A stretch of DNA of 64,000 bases. Origin: Luzula sylvatica. Its lineage: Eukaryota > Streptophyta > Magnoliopsida > Poales > Juncaceae. A model generated the notes under the pieces. It had not been told where the DNA came from. It worked only from the letters and a program-made list of their open reading frames with translations, and searched no databases. Of this stretch, positions 47,363-59,168 are shown in pieces (position 1 is the first letter of the stretch; every line of letters begins with the position of its first letter). The translations under genes and the position numbers were made by a program. The stretch covers positions 10,018,893-10,082,892 of the forward strand of contig OX326960.1 in NCBI GenBank assembly GCA_946800325.1. The letters are read 5' to 3'.

Positions 47363-48044
47363 CAGTGTTGCAAAAAACGGTGTAAAACGGTAAAAAAAAC
47401 GGTAAAACGGTGCCAGACCGAACTGTTTTTTACAAGAAAATTTCAAAAAACGGTCAACCATTTTTTTTATTGTCTTTGACTGTTTTTTTTACAAAAAACG
47501 TTTTAAACGCCGTTTTTTAATCGTTTTTTTCATGAATTTTTTTTTTTTTTTTTTTTTGCATTAAAAGCCTGTAGGCGTTTTTTAGTAAATTTGGAAAGAG
47601 ATCAAAAGCTCTCTTCCAAATAATAGTTATAATTAGTAGAATTGTGTGTCTAATTCGTACATAAATAAGGTGTTAACTCTGATCCAGTTTATCATGATCA
47701 ATTATTTTGTGTCTAATTCTGATTGTCGCATCTAATTAGTCGATTTTTTTGTCTAATTAGGTAGCTAAGAAGATTTATTCTGATATGTTTAGGTCGATGG
47801 ACATTTATTCGATATGTTTTTTTTAATTTTAGACTTTCGTGTATGTTTAAGTTGAATTATAAAAATTGAATTATTATATTTTTGTTTGTTTTATTTTTAA
47901 ATTTCTATTATAATTGCTATAAAATATTGCCGATTTAAGTAACCGTTTCTTAACCGTTTTTTTACCGTTTTACGACCGTTTTACAGTAAAACATTAAAAC
48001 GGTGACCGACCGTACCATACCGTTTTCCGTCTTTTGCAACATTG
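47363..48044. mobile_element. AAACGG-repeat hAT-like element, copy 1 (682 bp)
   Basis: The left end CAGTGTTGCAAAAAACGG and the inverted right end CAATGTTGCAAAAGACGG match at 16 of 18 bases. The flanks GCCCTAAC (47355-47362) and GCCCTAGC (48045-48052) are an 8-bp duplication with one mismatch. Both subterminal regions are built from repeated AAAACGGT / ACCGTTTT words. The AT-rich core has no coding sequence. A near-identical copy lies at 60560-61226. Confidence 0.88.
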
Positions 48045-49258
48045 GCCCTAGCAAACACGCCTTATCCCCATCAGGCGATATATTTTGTGTACGTGAAAGT
48101 CGATTTCCTAACAACAACATCTACATTAGTTTTAGATTCTATCATCACAGCAGTGCAATTGAAACTGCAGCAATTCTAACTTCTCGTATCCACACAAAAT
48201 TGATCTCCCTTTAAAGAGACAATCGCTTCCTGCTTCCACAATGAGACACATCACTTCATTCAAAAAGTTACATATTTTTTCTTTCTTTCCTTTAAATATA
48301 GGGTCCATATTTAATTTACATTCATAAAAAATTTCATAGTTTTTCTTTCCAACCTCATTATGTTACTTCATATGTAACATATTATTTTTTGTAACATATT
48401 TTTTTTATCTACATGTAATAAAGTTATCTACATACTTTTTCTTTCTTTCCTTTAAATATAGGGTCCATATTTAACTTACATGCATCCAAAATTTCATTTT
48501 TCTTCCAACCTCATTATATTACTTCATCTCCATTTTTATCTACATGTTTTTTTTAAATCAACATATCTGCATGTACTAGTACTATTGTCATTTTGGTTAT
48601 GTTTTATTTTTATTATAGGCAAAAAAAATATTTGTCATGTTTTCTTTCCAACCTCATTAATTATTTCATCTTTTTTATGTAATATGTTCATTTATTGTTT
48701 CATTTTTATCTACGCGTAGTAATGTTTTTTTTACTATGTTTTATTTTTTATTATCGACAAAACTAACAATAAACAAGAAAAAAATATGTATTAAAATATA
48801 TTGCAAATATCCGCAGCGAAACGCGAGTTTTCTTCCTAGTGAAATAAAATTTCAACTAGGGAGGCTTTTATCTAATAGCAGTTGCTAATAAAATCATCAA
48901 AATCATGTCCAAATTCCTCGTGCAGTTTCTTATATAACTCACCAAACTCCTCATTAAAGAAAGTAAAAATACATGTCAAGATCTTAATCACAAAACAAAA
49001 TATATTAAATATATTAAAGAAGTAGTTATTCATAAAACCAAAAGAGAAAACAAAAACCTTGTCCAAATTAACACCGTCATATTACATTTATGAGGGAATT
49101 CGAGTAATCATTTATGGGCACAAAAACTCAATCTATATACCAAACCAAAAAAACAAAAAAAATGTTCCAATAAAAGGGAATAAAAAACAAAATAAAAGTC
49201 CCTCTCTCATAATTTTACAACAAATTTAACTTCAATAATTACACACACATAACCCGAT
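48045..49258. other. Intergenic DNA with a direct duplication and a possible Helitron end
   Basis: A ~100-bp unit (TTTTTCTTTCTTTCCTTTAA ... ACCTCATTATGTTACTTCAT) is repeated at 48268-48380 and 48431-48530, with a third partial copy near 48640. At 48810-48838, CCGCAGCGAAACGCGAG then TTCCTAG resembles a diverged Helitron 3' end. The minus-strand frame at 48872-49066 has an acidic tail but no recognised domain and is not called as a gene. Confidence 0.4.
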
Positions 49259-50399
49259 TTAAAAGTTGTTTGTGGCCTCGTAGGTCAAGCCAGTAGCCCA
49301 TCCAGAATCAGCTACATTGTTACAAGTGATCGACTCCGCTGAGGTGTACGTGGTGATCATGAACGAGAGAGCCTGACCACCATAGCACGAGAAGGATTGG
49401 TACGACATACCCCAATTCGGGCTCATACAGTCCCAGTCTTTGTCGCCCCCTTTCACCTGTACAGTCCCAATATCGCCTGCTCCTCCCACGTTTATCACGA
49501 ATATGAGCAACCAGTACGAGTTACCTTGGAGCTGGAAACGGATTCCACCTGTTCTCGAGCACGGAACCCTAGACATTCAATCGGATCGAGTTAATTTTCT
49601 ACTAAATAATTTCACATATTAATTTTTTTTAATTGCGAAATGGCTAAGCCGAAGCGGAGCCTCGATAACTTCTAGTTCAATTTAATATTTAAGATAACAT
49701 AATATGTTTTGAAATAATTTTGAAGGACCTTTAATTTGAAATAATCTTTCAAATAATAACATATGATATATGATTTATTGTGTTATCCACTCAATCATTT
49801 GAACTATGAATTTTGAATTTTGGACAAGATTTTTTTTTCAATCAAAGAGTAAGTATGTGAATTACCTCCTGTACATGACGGGCACGATACCACCTACCGC
49901 CTGAGCAAACGAGAGGAAACACGGCATTGCCATGTCAAAGTGGAGCCTCGGGGGATTGCACCATCCACCGTCATTGGAGTCCTGAGCATAGTTAGGAGGA
50001 CATAGGTTTGTCCCGGTAACAATAACCGACGAGGCTCCGGGTAAACAGTATGATGATCCAGAGCAACGGATCTCATAACAACCTCCGCATCCTTTTCCTC
50101 CGTTGAACAACGGGGTGCTCAGTGCAGCCGTGTAGTAGCTGTAAGGGCTACTCGCGAAGTTTGCGTAACCACATGCTCCTCCTGCAGAAAAATAAGTCGA
50201 TGTTTGTTACTTTCATAGAGTTGGGTTCTGTAAATTAGGAGATATATCTTGACATACCCATATCGTCAGCGAGGCCGGAGGAGTCGCCATAGAAGGTGGC
50301 GAATGCGCCAGACCAATCGCTTCCCGAGAACGCATTGACTCCGATCATCGTCAATATCAGCAACACGGCCGTTGCGCGGAAATGAGAGAAAGAAGCCAT
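49259..50399 (-). CDS. EXPA: Alpha-expansin
   Basis: Three exons (50258-50399, 49866-50181, 49259-49568) join in frame to encode 255 residues. A signal peptide (MASFSHFRATAVLLILTMIG) leads to the wall. The N-terminal family-45-like domain has TFYGD, GGACGY, the cysteine pattern with GGCYEIRC, and the HFD motif (RLHFDMAMP). YRRVPC links to the C-terminal CBM63-type domain (IRFQLQGNSYWLLIFVINVG). Expansins loosen cellulose-hemicellulose contacts at acid pH without hydrolysis (known). Compared with typical alpha-expansins the C-terminal domain is divergent and has extra cysteines (DWDCMS, SFSCYG, ITCNN). Both introns are GT-AG. The gene appears intact. Which EXPA subgroup it belongs to cannot be told by eye. 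Confidence 0.94.
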
Positions 50400-52334
50400 G
50401 ACAAAAAAAATCTCTGAACCCTGAGTGCAATTAATTCAGATGGAGCTTGGTCTGATTCTGAAAACAGCACCTTAATCTGTGGTAATATAACCACGGTATT
50501 ATAATATAAACAATTGGTTTATGTCATTGACATAATAATTATTTGTATAATTAAGTTGGCGCCACGATTATTGTTCAAGTTATTGGTCCAAATTGCCCCT
50601 TTAATGATTCGACTTTTCTCACAGAAATCCTGCCCATTTTCCATGTATAAGGATATTTTGGTAATTTCCAAAAGATTTTATTTTTTATTTTTTAACGTGC
50701 CTACAACTCAATGTGTGGACGCATGTAATTGGTCGTGCAACAGGCTAAGATTGTATTATCTATGATATTATTTGAATCTTTGTTTCCAAAATAATGTTAT
50801 CATAATCTCTTTGTTTGAATAAATCCACCCAAAATCAGTTTGTGCCTCCCAACTTCAGAAATGATCTTTTATGGTGATCTCTTCTTTCTCAACCTTTCTT
50901 ATACACACAAAAATGTATTTGTTTTGTTGGGGATTATATTCTTGGAAGATATTTTATTCTTAATTACATTACTGGTTTGTAGGATGTGGATCACGGATCA
51001 GAGATTGTAAATATTGAACTATGTATTTGTTTTATTAATTGAAAAAAAAATTAAGATGGCAAATTGACGGGTTTGGATCGATCATCTCGGATTGCGAGTC
51101 ATTTATGTTACAGATCATTCAGGTACCCAAGGGTGTTAAAGTTAAATTTGTATGATGATAAAAAAAAAATTGAACCAAAATAGCTCTATATTTTTAATAT
51201 TTAGTTTTATTAAACTATTTTTGGTATTTTTATTATTTAAAAAAAAATGCACAATTTTTTTTAACATATACCATCTATTTAAAAAAAATGAGATTATATA
51301 TAATATTCATATAATTTTAATATTTTATTTATTACATACATTTTTAAAAACTAACATCAAATAATAAAGAATAAACATCGATATAAAAAAATTTATCTCC
51401 TGGAAAATATTTTTGCATAAAAATAACTTTTTAGCAGATTGTTTTAATGTACATTCTATTTTTTTGTATTTTTTATTTTTGCTATTGACTAATATAATAA
51501 TTAATTATTATGTTAATAAATATTAATTTCGAACATATTCTAAATATATAATTTAATATATAATTCATATAATTGTAAGTTAATTTCTTGTTAATCATAT
51601 GTTTATTATTTGTTACTGGTTAAATAAATTATATGTCAAATAATGTATACGTTTTGAGGAGGATTTTTTTTATTATTCAGAAAAGTTAGGTTTTTTTTTT
51701 AAGAATTCCTATTTTTTATAGTTTCGGATCACTCGAATAAACATTTGTTAGGTTGGGCAAGTTTGGGTTATTTGTTGATCAATCGGAATTTGAGTCGTCA
51801 GTCAGATTCTGAGTTATTCGGGCTTTGGATTGTCCGAGTCATGACGCACGAGTCATGAGTCATTCGAGTTTCGGGCAATTGACTTTTCAAGTTTTTCGGC
51901 TCTGGACAAGGGTGAATTTTTATAAATCAGGTCTGATTTTGCCAACTCTTGAAAAAAAGAAAAAGAAAAACGAAAACCTTAATTCCCTCTCTCTCAAAAA
52001 GAAAAAAAAATATTGCATTCTAAGCTTTTATACGCTTGGCATAAGAAATGTCAAAGAACATTGTTTTCCAAAAATTCTAACTATTTTTATCTTCTCATAT
52101 AGCATTATGATATTGATTGGATTATGCAAATATGTACATGGTTCTCTTGCTAGCCGAAATGCGAAAAGAATGATTGACCTTTTTTCATGAAATTATAGTT
52201 CAGTTCCCCTGGTTTTGCAGTTTTTTGCCTGAAAATATCAAATCAGTTTACTATAATTAGTTTGTAAATTACGATTAATATAGTATTTAATCATATATAT
52301 AGTTACATATTATTTATTTGCAAAATAAGAAGAA
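50400..52334. other. Expansin promoter side and AT-rich intergenic DNA
   Basis: A minus-strand TATA-like TTTATATTATAATACC lies at about 50495-50510, some 100 bp upstream of the expansin start. Beyond it the DNA is AT-rich. Part near 51300-51400 resembles the interior of the MULE-like MITE at 35187-36052. At 51790-51890 GAGTCATGA-like words recur. No gene is supported. Confidence 0.4.
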
Positions 52335-53549
52335 TCAATTAATTAAGTACCACATTTGATCCTTGAGCATCTCTTCAGTAAGACCAAACTCTTGGAGCTC
52401 CTCTACCGAATGATGCACAAGAAGGCTATACCTATTTATTTGATCAATAAAATACATTTTCCTCGCTCTTTTATTCTATTTTCCATAGTTTTGATTTTGT
52501 TAAAAACAAATTAAAACCTTCCACCATGACCGGTTTGCATGACGAGCATCCCTCCGTTATCGAAATTATTGAGGTTTTCAAATTGTTCGACGGTCCATTT
52601 ATACCACCTCATTAGAAAGACTCGCAAAGTAAGTCCGTGAGAAACCAAAACGATGTTCATGTTCGGACTCCTCTCGCCAGGCGGCTCGAATCGACCTATG
52701 TCAATATCCGCTCTCAGCGTTTCTCTAAAGCCTGTTTACCAGTTACAACACACTGCATCATTACGATGCATCGCTTCAGAATTATTTTATTAATAATTTA
52801 ATTTCATCATGTAATATTTTCAACTTCCAGAGATAGAGAGAGAAAACGACCTGTAATGCGATCATATACATCGGCAGCGGATTCGCCATTAGGAAAACGG
52901 TAAAAGAAACGGCCATACCGTCGCCTCGCCTCTTTTTCTACACGCATTTTTTCCCTATCTTGAAAATTTCCTATAAACCATATTATAAGCACAATCAGAA
53001 AAAAAAAATCAATTAAATAAAAAAATAAAATAAAATTACCAAAATCTTGTTCTCTAATGCGAGGTTCCTCTCTGACGCCAGCAATCCTTTCAGGTTCGAA
53101 CGCAGTTCCTAACCCTTTTAAAGTCTCGAGCGTCCTTCTATACGGCGAAACATAGAAGTAAACTTTCCAATCGTCACATCCAGACTCTACGAGACGTCTT
53201 ATTCGCTCGCCACATGCTTCGGCCTCGTCCCAGCCCTTTTTCGTCAGACCGATTCGCGGGTCGGGGACCCGCGTGTAAGCTGCCTCATCGACATTGCCTT
53301 CGCTTTGACCATGCCGCACCTGTGGTTAACTAATTAATGCTCCTATCTAAGTGAATTACTAATTGGTCTTAATTTTACCAAGATTATTCTGCGTGGGCGC
53401 GGAGGAGGTGGAATTGCCTGCACCTGAAACTCCGGGAAGTGGAAATCCGGCGAAGGGTGTCTTCGCCGGGGAGTGTGAGTCCGGCCTAGTGAGTCCTCAC
53501 AACAACGGATACAAGCTCGTGATGGAGTGACCGAAGATAAAGATACCAT
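52335..53549 (-). CDS. Histidine-phosphatase (phosphoglycerate-mutase-like) family protein
   Basis: Five exons join in frame: 53379-53549, 53040-53319, 52851-52970, 52518-52731 and 52335-52431, giving 293 residues. Exon 1 encodes a Ser/Arg/Pro-rich N-terminus that may be a targeting region. The catalytic RHGQSEGN starts exon 2, preceded by RRIILV. SPYRRTLET follows, and the second catalytic His is in VLVSHGLTLRVF in exon 4. This arrangement is that of the branch 1 histidine phosphatase superfamily, and the RRYGRFFYRFPNGESAADVY block is typical of a plant group annotated as phosphoglycerate mutase family (such as Arabidopsis At1g08940). The substrate is not known; true glycolytic mutase activity is unlikely for this group. 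All introns are GT-AG. Confidence 0.92.
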
Positions 53550-54675
53550 CCCAATGGCTTGAGGCTAGGACTGATTGAGAGAAGAGAGAATTTGTGGTGA
53601 TGATGTATGTTAGTTAATTTCCCACGTGAAACATAGATGATAATATTGTCAATAAATAAATTGTATTCAATTGGGCTGAGTTTAATTTAATTATTTGGGC
53701 CTTCAATTAGAATTTTGAGAATTTTGTTGTTGTTGAGTAATTTCTTGGCTTGAATATTCTATTTTCAATTTGTTCTTTTATGATTTTCAAGTATAAAAAG
53801 TGCCAAAAGTTTCCTGACTTTTTGTATCATTTTGTCAACCAATAATGATATGTATTTGTTTTGGAATCGTTCATCAAGTCCATCGTATGAACATAAGAAA
53901 TATTATCACATCACTTATATTAATACAAGAAAGAAAGAAAAAAATTCTTATATTCATGTAGGTGATTTGATAGATAATGTATGTCATTTTATTGTTTAAT
54001 CCAAAGTGGACAGAATAAATTGCAACAATTGAAAGAGAGAAAATATCCTCAAATGCAAAAGAACCACAATTCAAAAAGTATTATAAAAGATTCAAGATTA
54101 TACACTGTAATTAATAACTACAAAATCATTAACCAACTATGAACACTTCAACAACAACAAAAAATTGAAGTAAAGAAAAAAAAACATAAAACTAGGGCCT
54201 ATTTGTATATCCTCTTCCAAATCACAATCAACAAACCTTTCCTATTTCACTAATTTCAAATTTTGGAGAGCAAACCCCTGCCAATTTGAGCTGCAATTCC
54301 CCCAAATCAAACATTCTCACAGAAATCCATGTATCAATCCTCAAACTTCTAACAAGAGATGACACATCCCAAATGCTTCTCCTGTCTCTTTTACTTCCCA
54401 ACCCTTGGGCTTTTAACAAATTAAGAAAATTACATTTCCAACCTGTTATTGTGGATAATTATGCAGAACACCCTGCTTAAATTATCATAGTATATCTTGG
54501 TCCTCATATATACAGCCACTCCATATTGGGCCAAGCTTGTGTAGTGTGATATAATTATCAACATGAAGAGGGTACTTCCATGATATCAATAAAAACTAGG
54601 AATGAAAACGTAAATTTACCGCGTCGACGCAAACATTTCATATCACAATGCACGAAATGCAATCCTCCAATAATA
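53550..54675. other. Intergenic DNA with an unrecognised short frame
   Basis: It lies between the phosphatase start and the 3' side of the second RING gene. A minus-strand frame of 63 residues (54228-54419) has balanced composition and could be a relic, but I recognise no domain and see no gene context. Otherwise AT-rich. Confidence 0.4.
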
Positions 54676-55137
54676 TCAAGACACGTAGCACTCATCGGGA
54701 ACGAGCAGGGCCCGACAAAGCGGGCAAGTGCTGCGGCCGTGAGCAGCCCACCGGTCGAGACATCCCTTGTGGAAGACGTGGCAGCATCCAATTGGTCGCC
54801 TCACTTCCGCCGGCCCGTCAAACTCGTGCAAACAAACGGCACATCCCTCCGGCAATTGGGCCCCGTCGCCGAATTCCCTTTCCAGCTCAGCAAAAGAGAT
54901 CACTGGTAGGTGTTTGTTGAATAAATCAAGGGAGAAACAAGAGGAGTATGGAGGGAAGACGAAATCGGGGCCGTCGAATTCATGGTGTAGATGGTGGGGG
55001 GCGAAATCGGGAGAATGTAGCGGGTCGAGGCCGAGGAGGTCGAAAAACCAAGTTGCGAGCCGGCGTAGGTGACAGAGGAGAATGAGAAGATGGAGGAGGA
55101 TTTTGGGTAGCTCTGAATAGCCAACTGGAAAACCCAT
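54676..55137 (-). CDS. RING-H2 E3 ubiquitin ligase, BRH1-like
   Basis: This intronless 153-residue protein starts MGFPVGYSELPKILLHLLIL. A hydrophobic N-terminal segment (about residues 10-38) is likely a membrane anchor. It is followed by an Asp/His/Pro-rich linker, LPVISFAELE, then the RING-H2 domain (CAVCLHEFDGPAEVRR ... CCHVFHKGCLDRW ... CPLCRALLVPDE) with all metal ligands present. The MGFPVGY start, the LPVI-F-EL segment before the RING and the LVPDE end are hallmarks of the BRH1 group of small RING proteins. It is a paralogue of the gene at 20021-20431 but keeps the linker better. It is predicted to ubiquitinate unknown substrates. Its coding sequence is much more GC-rich than its surroundings. 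Confidence 0.93.
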   Translation of the reverse strand: MGFPVGYSELPKILLHLLILLCHLRRLATWFFDLLGLDPLHSPDFAPHHLHHEFDGPDFVFPPYSSCFSLDLFNKHLPVISFAELEREFGDGAQLPEGCAVCLHEFDGPAEVRRPIGCCHVFHKGCLDRWAAHGRSTCPLCRALLVPDECYVS

Positions 55138-55204
55138 TGTAGTAGTTTCTTGATTTGATTTTGGTTGAGAAAAGTAGAATTGGAGGAAGGGATTAGTATG
55201 GAAA

Positions 55205-55251
55205 GTGTGTATATATATTAGCTAAAGAGAGAGAGAGAGAGAGAGGGGAGC
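55205..55251 (-). promoter_or_regulatory. Core promoter of the second RING-H2 gene: CT tract plus TATA box
   Basis: On the minus strand a (CT)n tract (55226-55250) is followed by TAATATATATACAC at about 55207-55220, some 75 bp before the start codon. The layout mirrors the promoter of the other RING-H2 gene. Confidence 0.6.
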
Positions 55252-57887
55252 AAGTCCTAACCAACCCACTAGTGACTAGTGTGGATTTTCTGGAAGAAAT
55301 ATTGAGTGATACAAAAATTAAATTATTAGTCCAGTTAATATATTATGCCGCCAAAAAAGTAACTAAAGCTCGACTATCTCATTTTAACATAAATAAATAT
55401 ATATTTTTATATCAATAACGTAAATATAGTTTGAGAAATGATTTTGCTCCTCAGCAGAAATGGCATGCCCGTTGCACCCGTCCTCTCACTCGGTTCATTT
55501 TTACGGATTAGAAGTTGGGTTATAATCAATGTTACACATTCATAAGTGATTTGGGGAGTCATATAGGATCATATCGATAATATACCGATTTTAATTTTTT
55601 AATATATTAAATTAATTTTGTACAACATTTAATTATATTAAATATCAAAATTTAATTTAAAAATGTACGTGATTAACATTCAAAATTCAATAATATAAAA
55701 CAAATCTCAAATTCAATTAAAAATATATTCAAAATTATAACATAAAATTCATAAATAATACAACAAATTAAATCACAAAATCACGTTCATTCAAAAATGA
55801 GAAATAATGGTCCGGATTCAAATTAATAATATTTAAATACACACGTGACTCGAATCCAAACAGGTCCAATCCCGGTACAAATCGATTCTTATCGATTCAT
55901 ATATCGGACAATCGATATGAAAAACGGTAATTTAATCATGGCGATATAATGGCCCAATTCCTCGTTACGAAGGTGACCGTCGAAAAATGATACACATGTC
56001 TGATTTAGATTTTAGACTAATACGAGGTTTTTCTTTCTTCCAATTATTTGGACATCATTGAAGTAATCTATCTCACTTCTTGTTTTAATTTGTTTGAAGA
56101 AATACATGAAATTATAAATAAGAGTTTTCTTCAACATTTAATCGAGCTGGAGGCGCAATGTCATAAAGAATAACAATCATTTCATTCTTTCTCATATGAA
56201 AATTTGTTTTCGGACGTCATCAACAATGATTGATTTAATTTGTTTACCAGATAAAAACTCGATTGTTTAAGTCGGTCTATTGTTCATGGATCCGGAATTT
56301 TTCATTTTTTCAAATTCTTTCGGATCGATGAAATCATTGAGATCGTTGATAAAATAAAACACCAGTTTCAACCGGACCCCATAATATTTTGTTGTCGAAA
56401 AACATATTTTAGAGAATACGAGAGATTCAGAGAGTTGATGGGAGTTGAGACAGTTTGAAAGAGAATTTGAGAATTTGATTAGGCAAGTAAAACGTTTGAT
56501 TTTCGAAAATGCGAGAATTGTATTACGTGATTTTTCAAAAATCGAGAGTGTTAAGTCTGTAATAACAATATTATAATTATTTCTGAAAATACCAAATTAC
56601 TTTTGTCAGTGATGAAACTTTTTCCATATTTAAATACATAATTTTGGTTGCTAGATCTAAGTGCAGCATGAGCATGACCCATGAGGTGTTTAGTCTAATG
56701 GGAAGTGATCAACAAGATTGATAAAAATAATAGCCTACGAGTCTCAACATAATAGCACCAGAAATGTCTCGTGCTTGAAGCTGTTTATTTGTGTTTCCCC
56801 AATCATGTACTTTTACATTTTTTACTAATACACAAATTATTTTATTATTACTATTATTTTATTTTCATTGTCCCTCTTTGTATTTTTCTAGGTACAATGA
56901 GTGGAAGCCCAACAATATGCCACATGTGAGTTCTTTTTAAAAAAATTGTAATTTAGGTATAAATTAGCGGTGGTGATGTCAAAAAAATTTTTGTCAAGGA
57001 ATATTGGGGCAAAAGACACTGATACCATGTGATCCTAATTAATTATCTCTTGATCCCAAATATATAATATATAATTCTTTTCAAATAACAAGACAAATAA
57101 ATAGGATCTCAAGTTCAACTCAAAATACCAAATTACAACAATATGTCATCATCATATTCTCAAAAACAATTCATTCACATACAAAATAGTATATTATTAT
57201 TATTATAATAACTACAAGTTAAAAGTATAATACAATATTGCTTTAATATTTGGAGACTAAAAGCTCATGTGACTAAAAAGCTCATCTGAGTCGAGTCATG
57301 TTAGAAATGATCTGGCTTTCACGCTTCTCACCTGTTGCATCTGTACGAACACACAAAAAAGCAAGCATGCTAATTGCTACATGCCACGATGCAAACTATT
57401 ATCTCCATTTATTCATTATAAAAATAATATTTTATGAGTTATTTTATTTTGTAATAATAATAAATAGGACCAACAAACAAGCTGGAATTTATTGAATGCA
57501 CTGCACCTAGACAAACTTCAAATTCAAACTTGTTGAAAAAGTTCTTCAAAAAAAAAAAAAAAAAAATTAGACAAAGAAAGCTTTTTGAAACAGAGAGATG
57601 ACCAAATTGATTTAGCCTGTCTCCTCCAATCTTTTTCCAACTTGTATAAATTAATTAATTAACAACTATCTAATCATCCAATTATTATAATAATTATTTT
57701 TTTAAAGGAAACAAAAATGAAGAATCAAAGATATTACACAAAATCTTGAAATTTCAAATGGGTGATTTTTAAATGACAAAAGGAAAAAAGAATTGAACAA
57801 GGTTAGGTCTTATTATATGATGCATGAATGATCAAAGAAAGATTCAGAATGATTGAAGAAGTCCAAAATGAATGATTTGAATTTGAA

Positions 57888-57892
<5 letters not shown>
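55252..57892. other. AT-rich intergenic DNA
   Basis: No gene is supported. A segment at about 55500-55960 with AAACAGGTCCAATCCCGGTA and ATCGATATGAAAAACGGTAA looks like a decayed repeat. A poly-A run lies near 57548-57567. Confidence 0.45.

Positions 57893-57932
<40 letters not shown>
57893..57932. repeat. (GA)n microsatellite
   Basis: About 20 uninterrupted GA units. Confidence 0.95.
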
Positions 57933-57934
<2 letters not shown>

Positions 57935-59160
57935 TGTGGGGCTGGGTGTCGGTGGCGTATTCTGTGAATTGAAGGCTTGGCCTTGCCAAGACATTGAGGG
58001 CCCATTAAGCCCATGCATGGCAACCATCCCCCTAACTAATTCTATTCCTAAACATGCCCCATGCATTCAATTTCATCTAAATAAATATACAAGTTGTCAA
58101 ATAATATTATTTTTGTTTTTGTAACTTATCTTAATATAATTTTTTTTTTTTGAAGAAACATTGGTATATTGTTATTGTTATAATTTATAATTTTTGGAAT
58201 CCGTATATATAATCTCATAGTTATAATAAACAAGAGAATATTTGTTTAGCAATATAGTATGTATGAACGATAGTTAAAACACAAATGTCCATTGTGAGGG
58301 ATAACTAGTTTGACGATCATGTTGGATAATTTGTCATCTAATGATAGTCGCAAACTTAAAATATATTGTTGGTCTTTTTTTAGTATACATAAAAAAAATA
58401 TGACATAATATTTCAAGAGGTAATACACTGTCTCAATACTAGCATATGCCATGTCAATAATTGAGGAGATCGATAGATGAAAAAAAAAAAATTAGTAGAT
58501 TAATGTAAATATATTTTTTTTTTTCAAACCTCGACCAACTAATGTAAAATTTAGAACTATTAATAGTACGGAAGTATGTTTTTTTAGCATACTCGACATA
58601 TATAGATGAAATACAATAATTTATTATAAAATACAAATTTGATTCAAATTTAATAAATAAAATGTTTAAATCATGAATGCTTCATCTATCTCATCTTTAT
58701 AATTTACACTAAAATATTATTGATTAATATCATAGTTACATAATAAATATTGATTAATACTTCATCTATCTCATCTTTACAATTAAGCAATTAATCAATA
58801 AGTTTTTAAGCAAAAATTTGTATCATTAAGAGTTTATTCAATTTATGTTTATTCAATCCTATAGCAATTCTGTGATAGTAAGCTCCGATTATTTAAATAT
58901 TTGTTGAAGTGTTTGTGGAATTAATTGCCTATTTAATTTATGTTTATTCAATCCTATAGCAATTTATGTTTATTCAATATTGTGACTTCAATTATTCAAT
59001 CCCTTGAGTTATTCAATACTATGACAACCCTTCAATTATTCAATATCTTAGTTAATGTGACTTCAATTCATGTTTACTTCGATATTCACTGTGACTTCAC
59101 TCAAATAAGTATTGATGTTATGTTTTATATGTGTTCTAAATTTTTGTTTATTCGTAGTTC
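57933..59160. other. AT-rich DNA with TTATTCAAT repeats
   Basis: No gene is supported. TTTATGTTTATTCAATCCTA occurs at about 58842 and 58935, followed by a series of ATTATTCAAT words to 59060. This may be the 5' part of the PIF/Harbinger element that follows. Confidence 0.4.
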
Positions 59161-59168
59161 GTTATTGA

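Noticed and set aside
48872..49066. Minus-strand frame ending EEFGHDFDDFISNCY
   Set aside because: The acidic tail looks gene-like, but there is no recognisable family, start context or neighbouring exon, so it is not called.
54228..54419. 63-residue minus-strand frame between two genes
   Set aside because: Balanced composition, but no domain, no promoter and no splice partner could be supported.
54580..55072. Plus-strand frames of 90-109 residues
   Set aside because: They are antisense shadows of the GC-rich RING-H2 coding sequence at 54676-55137.
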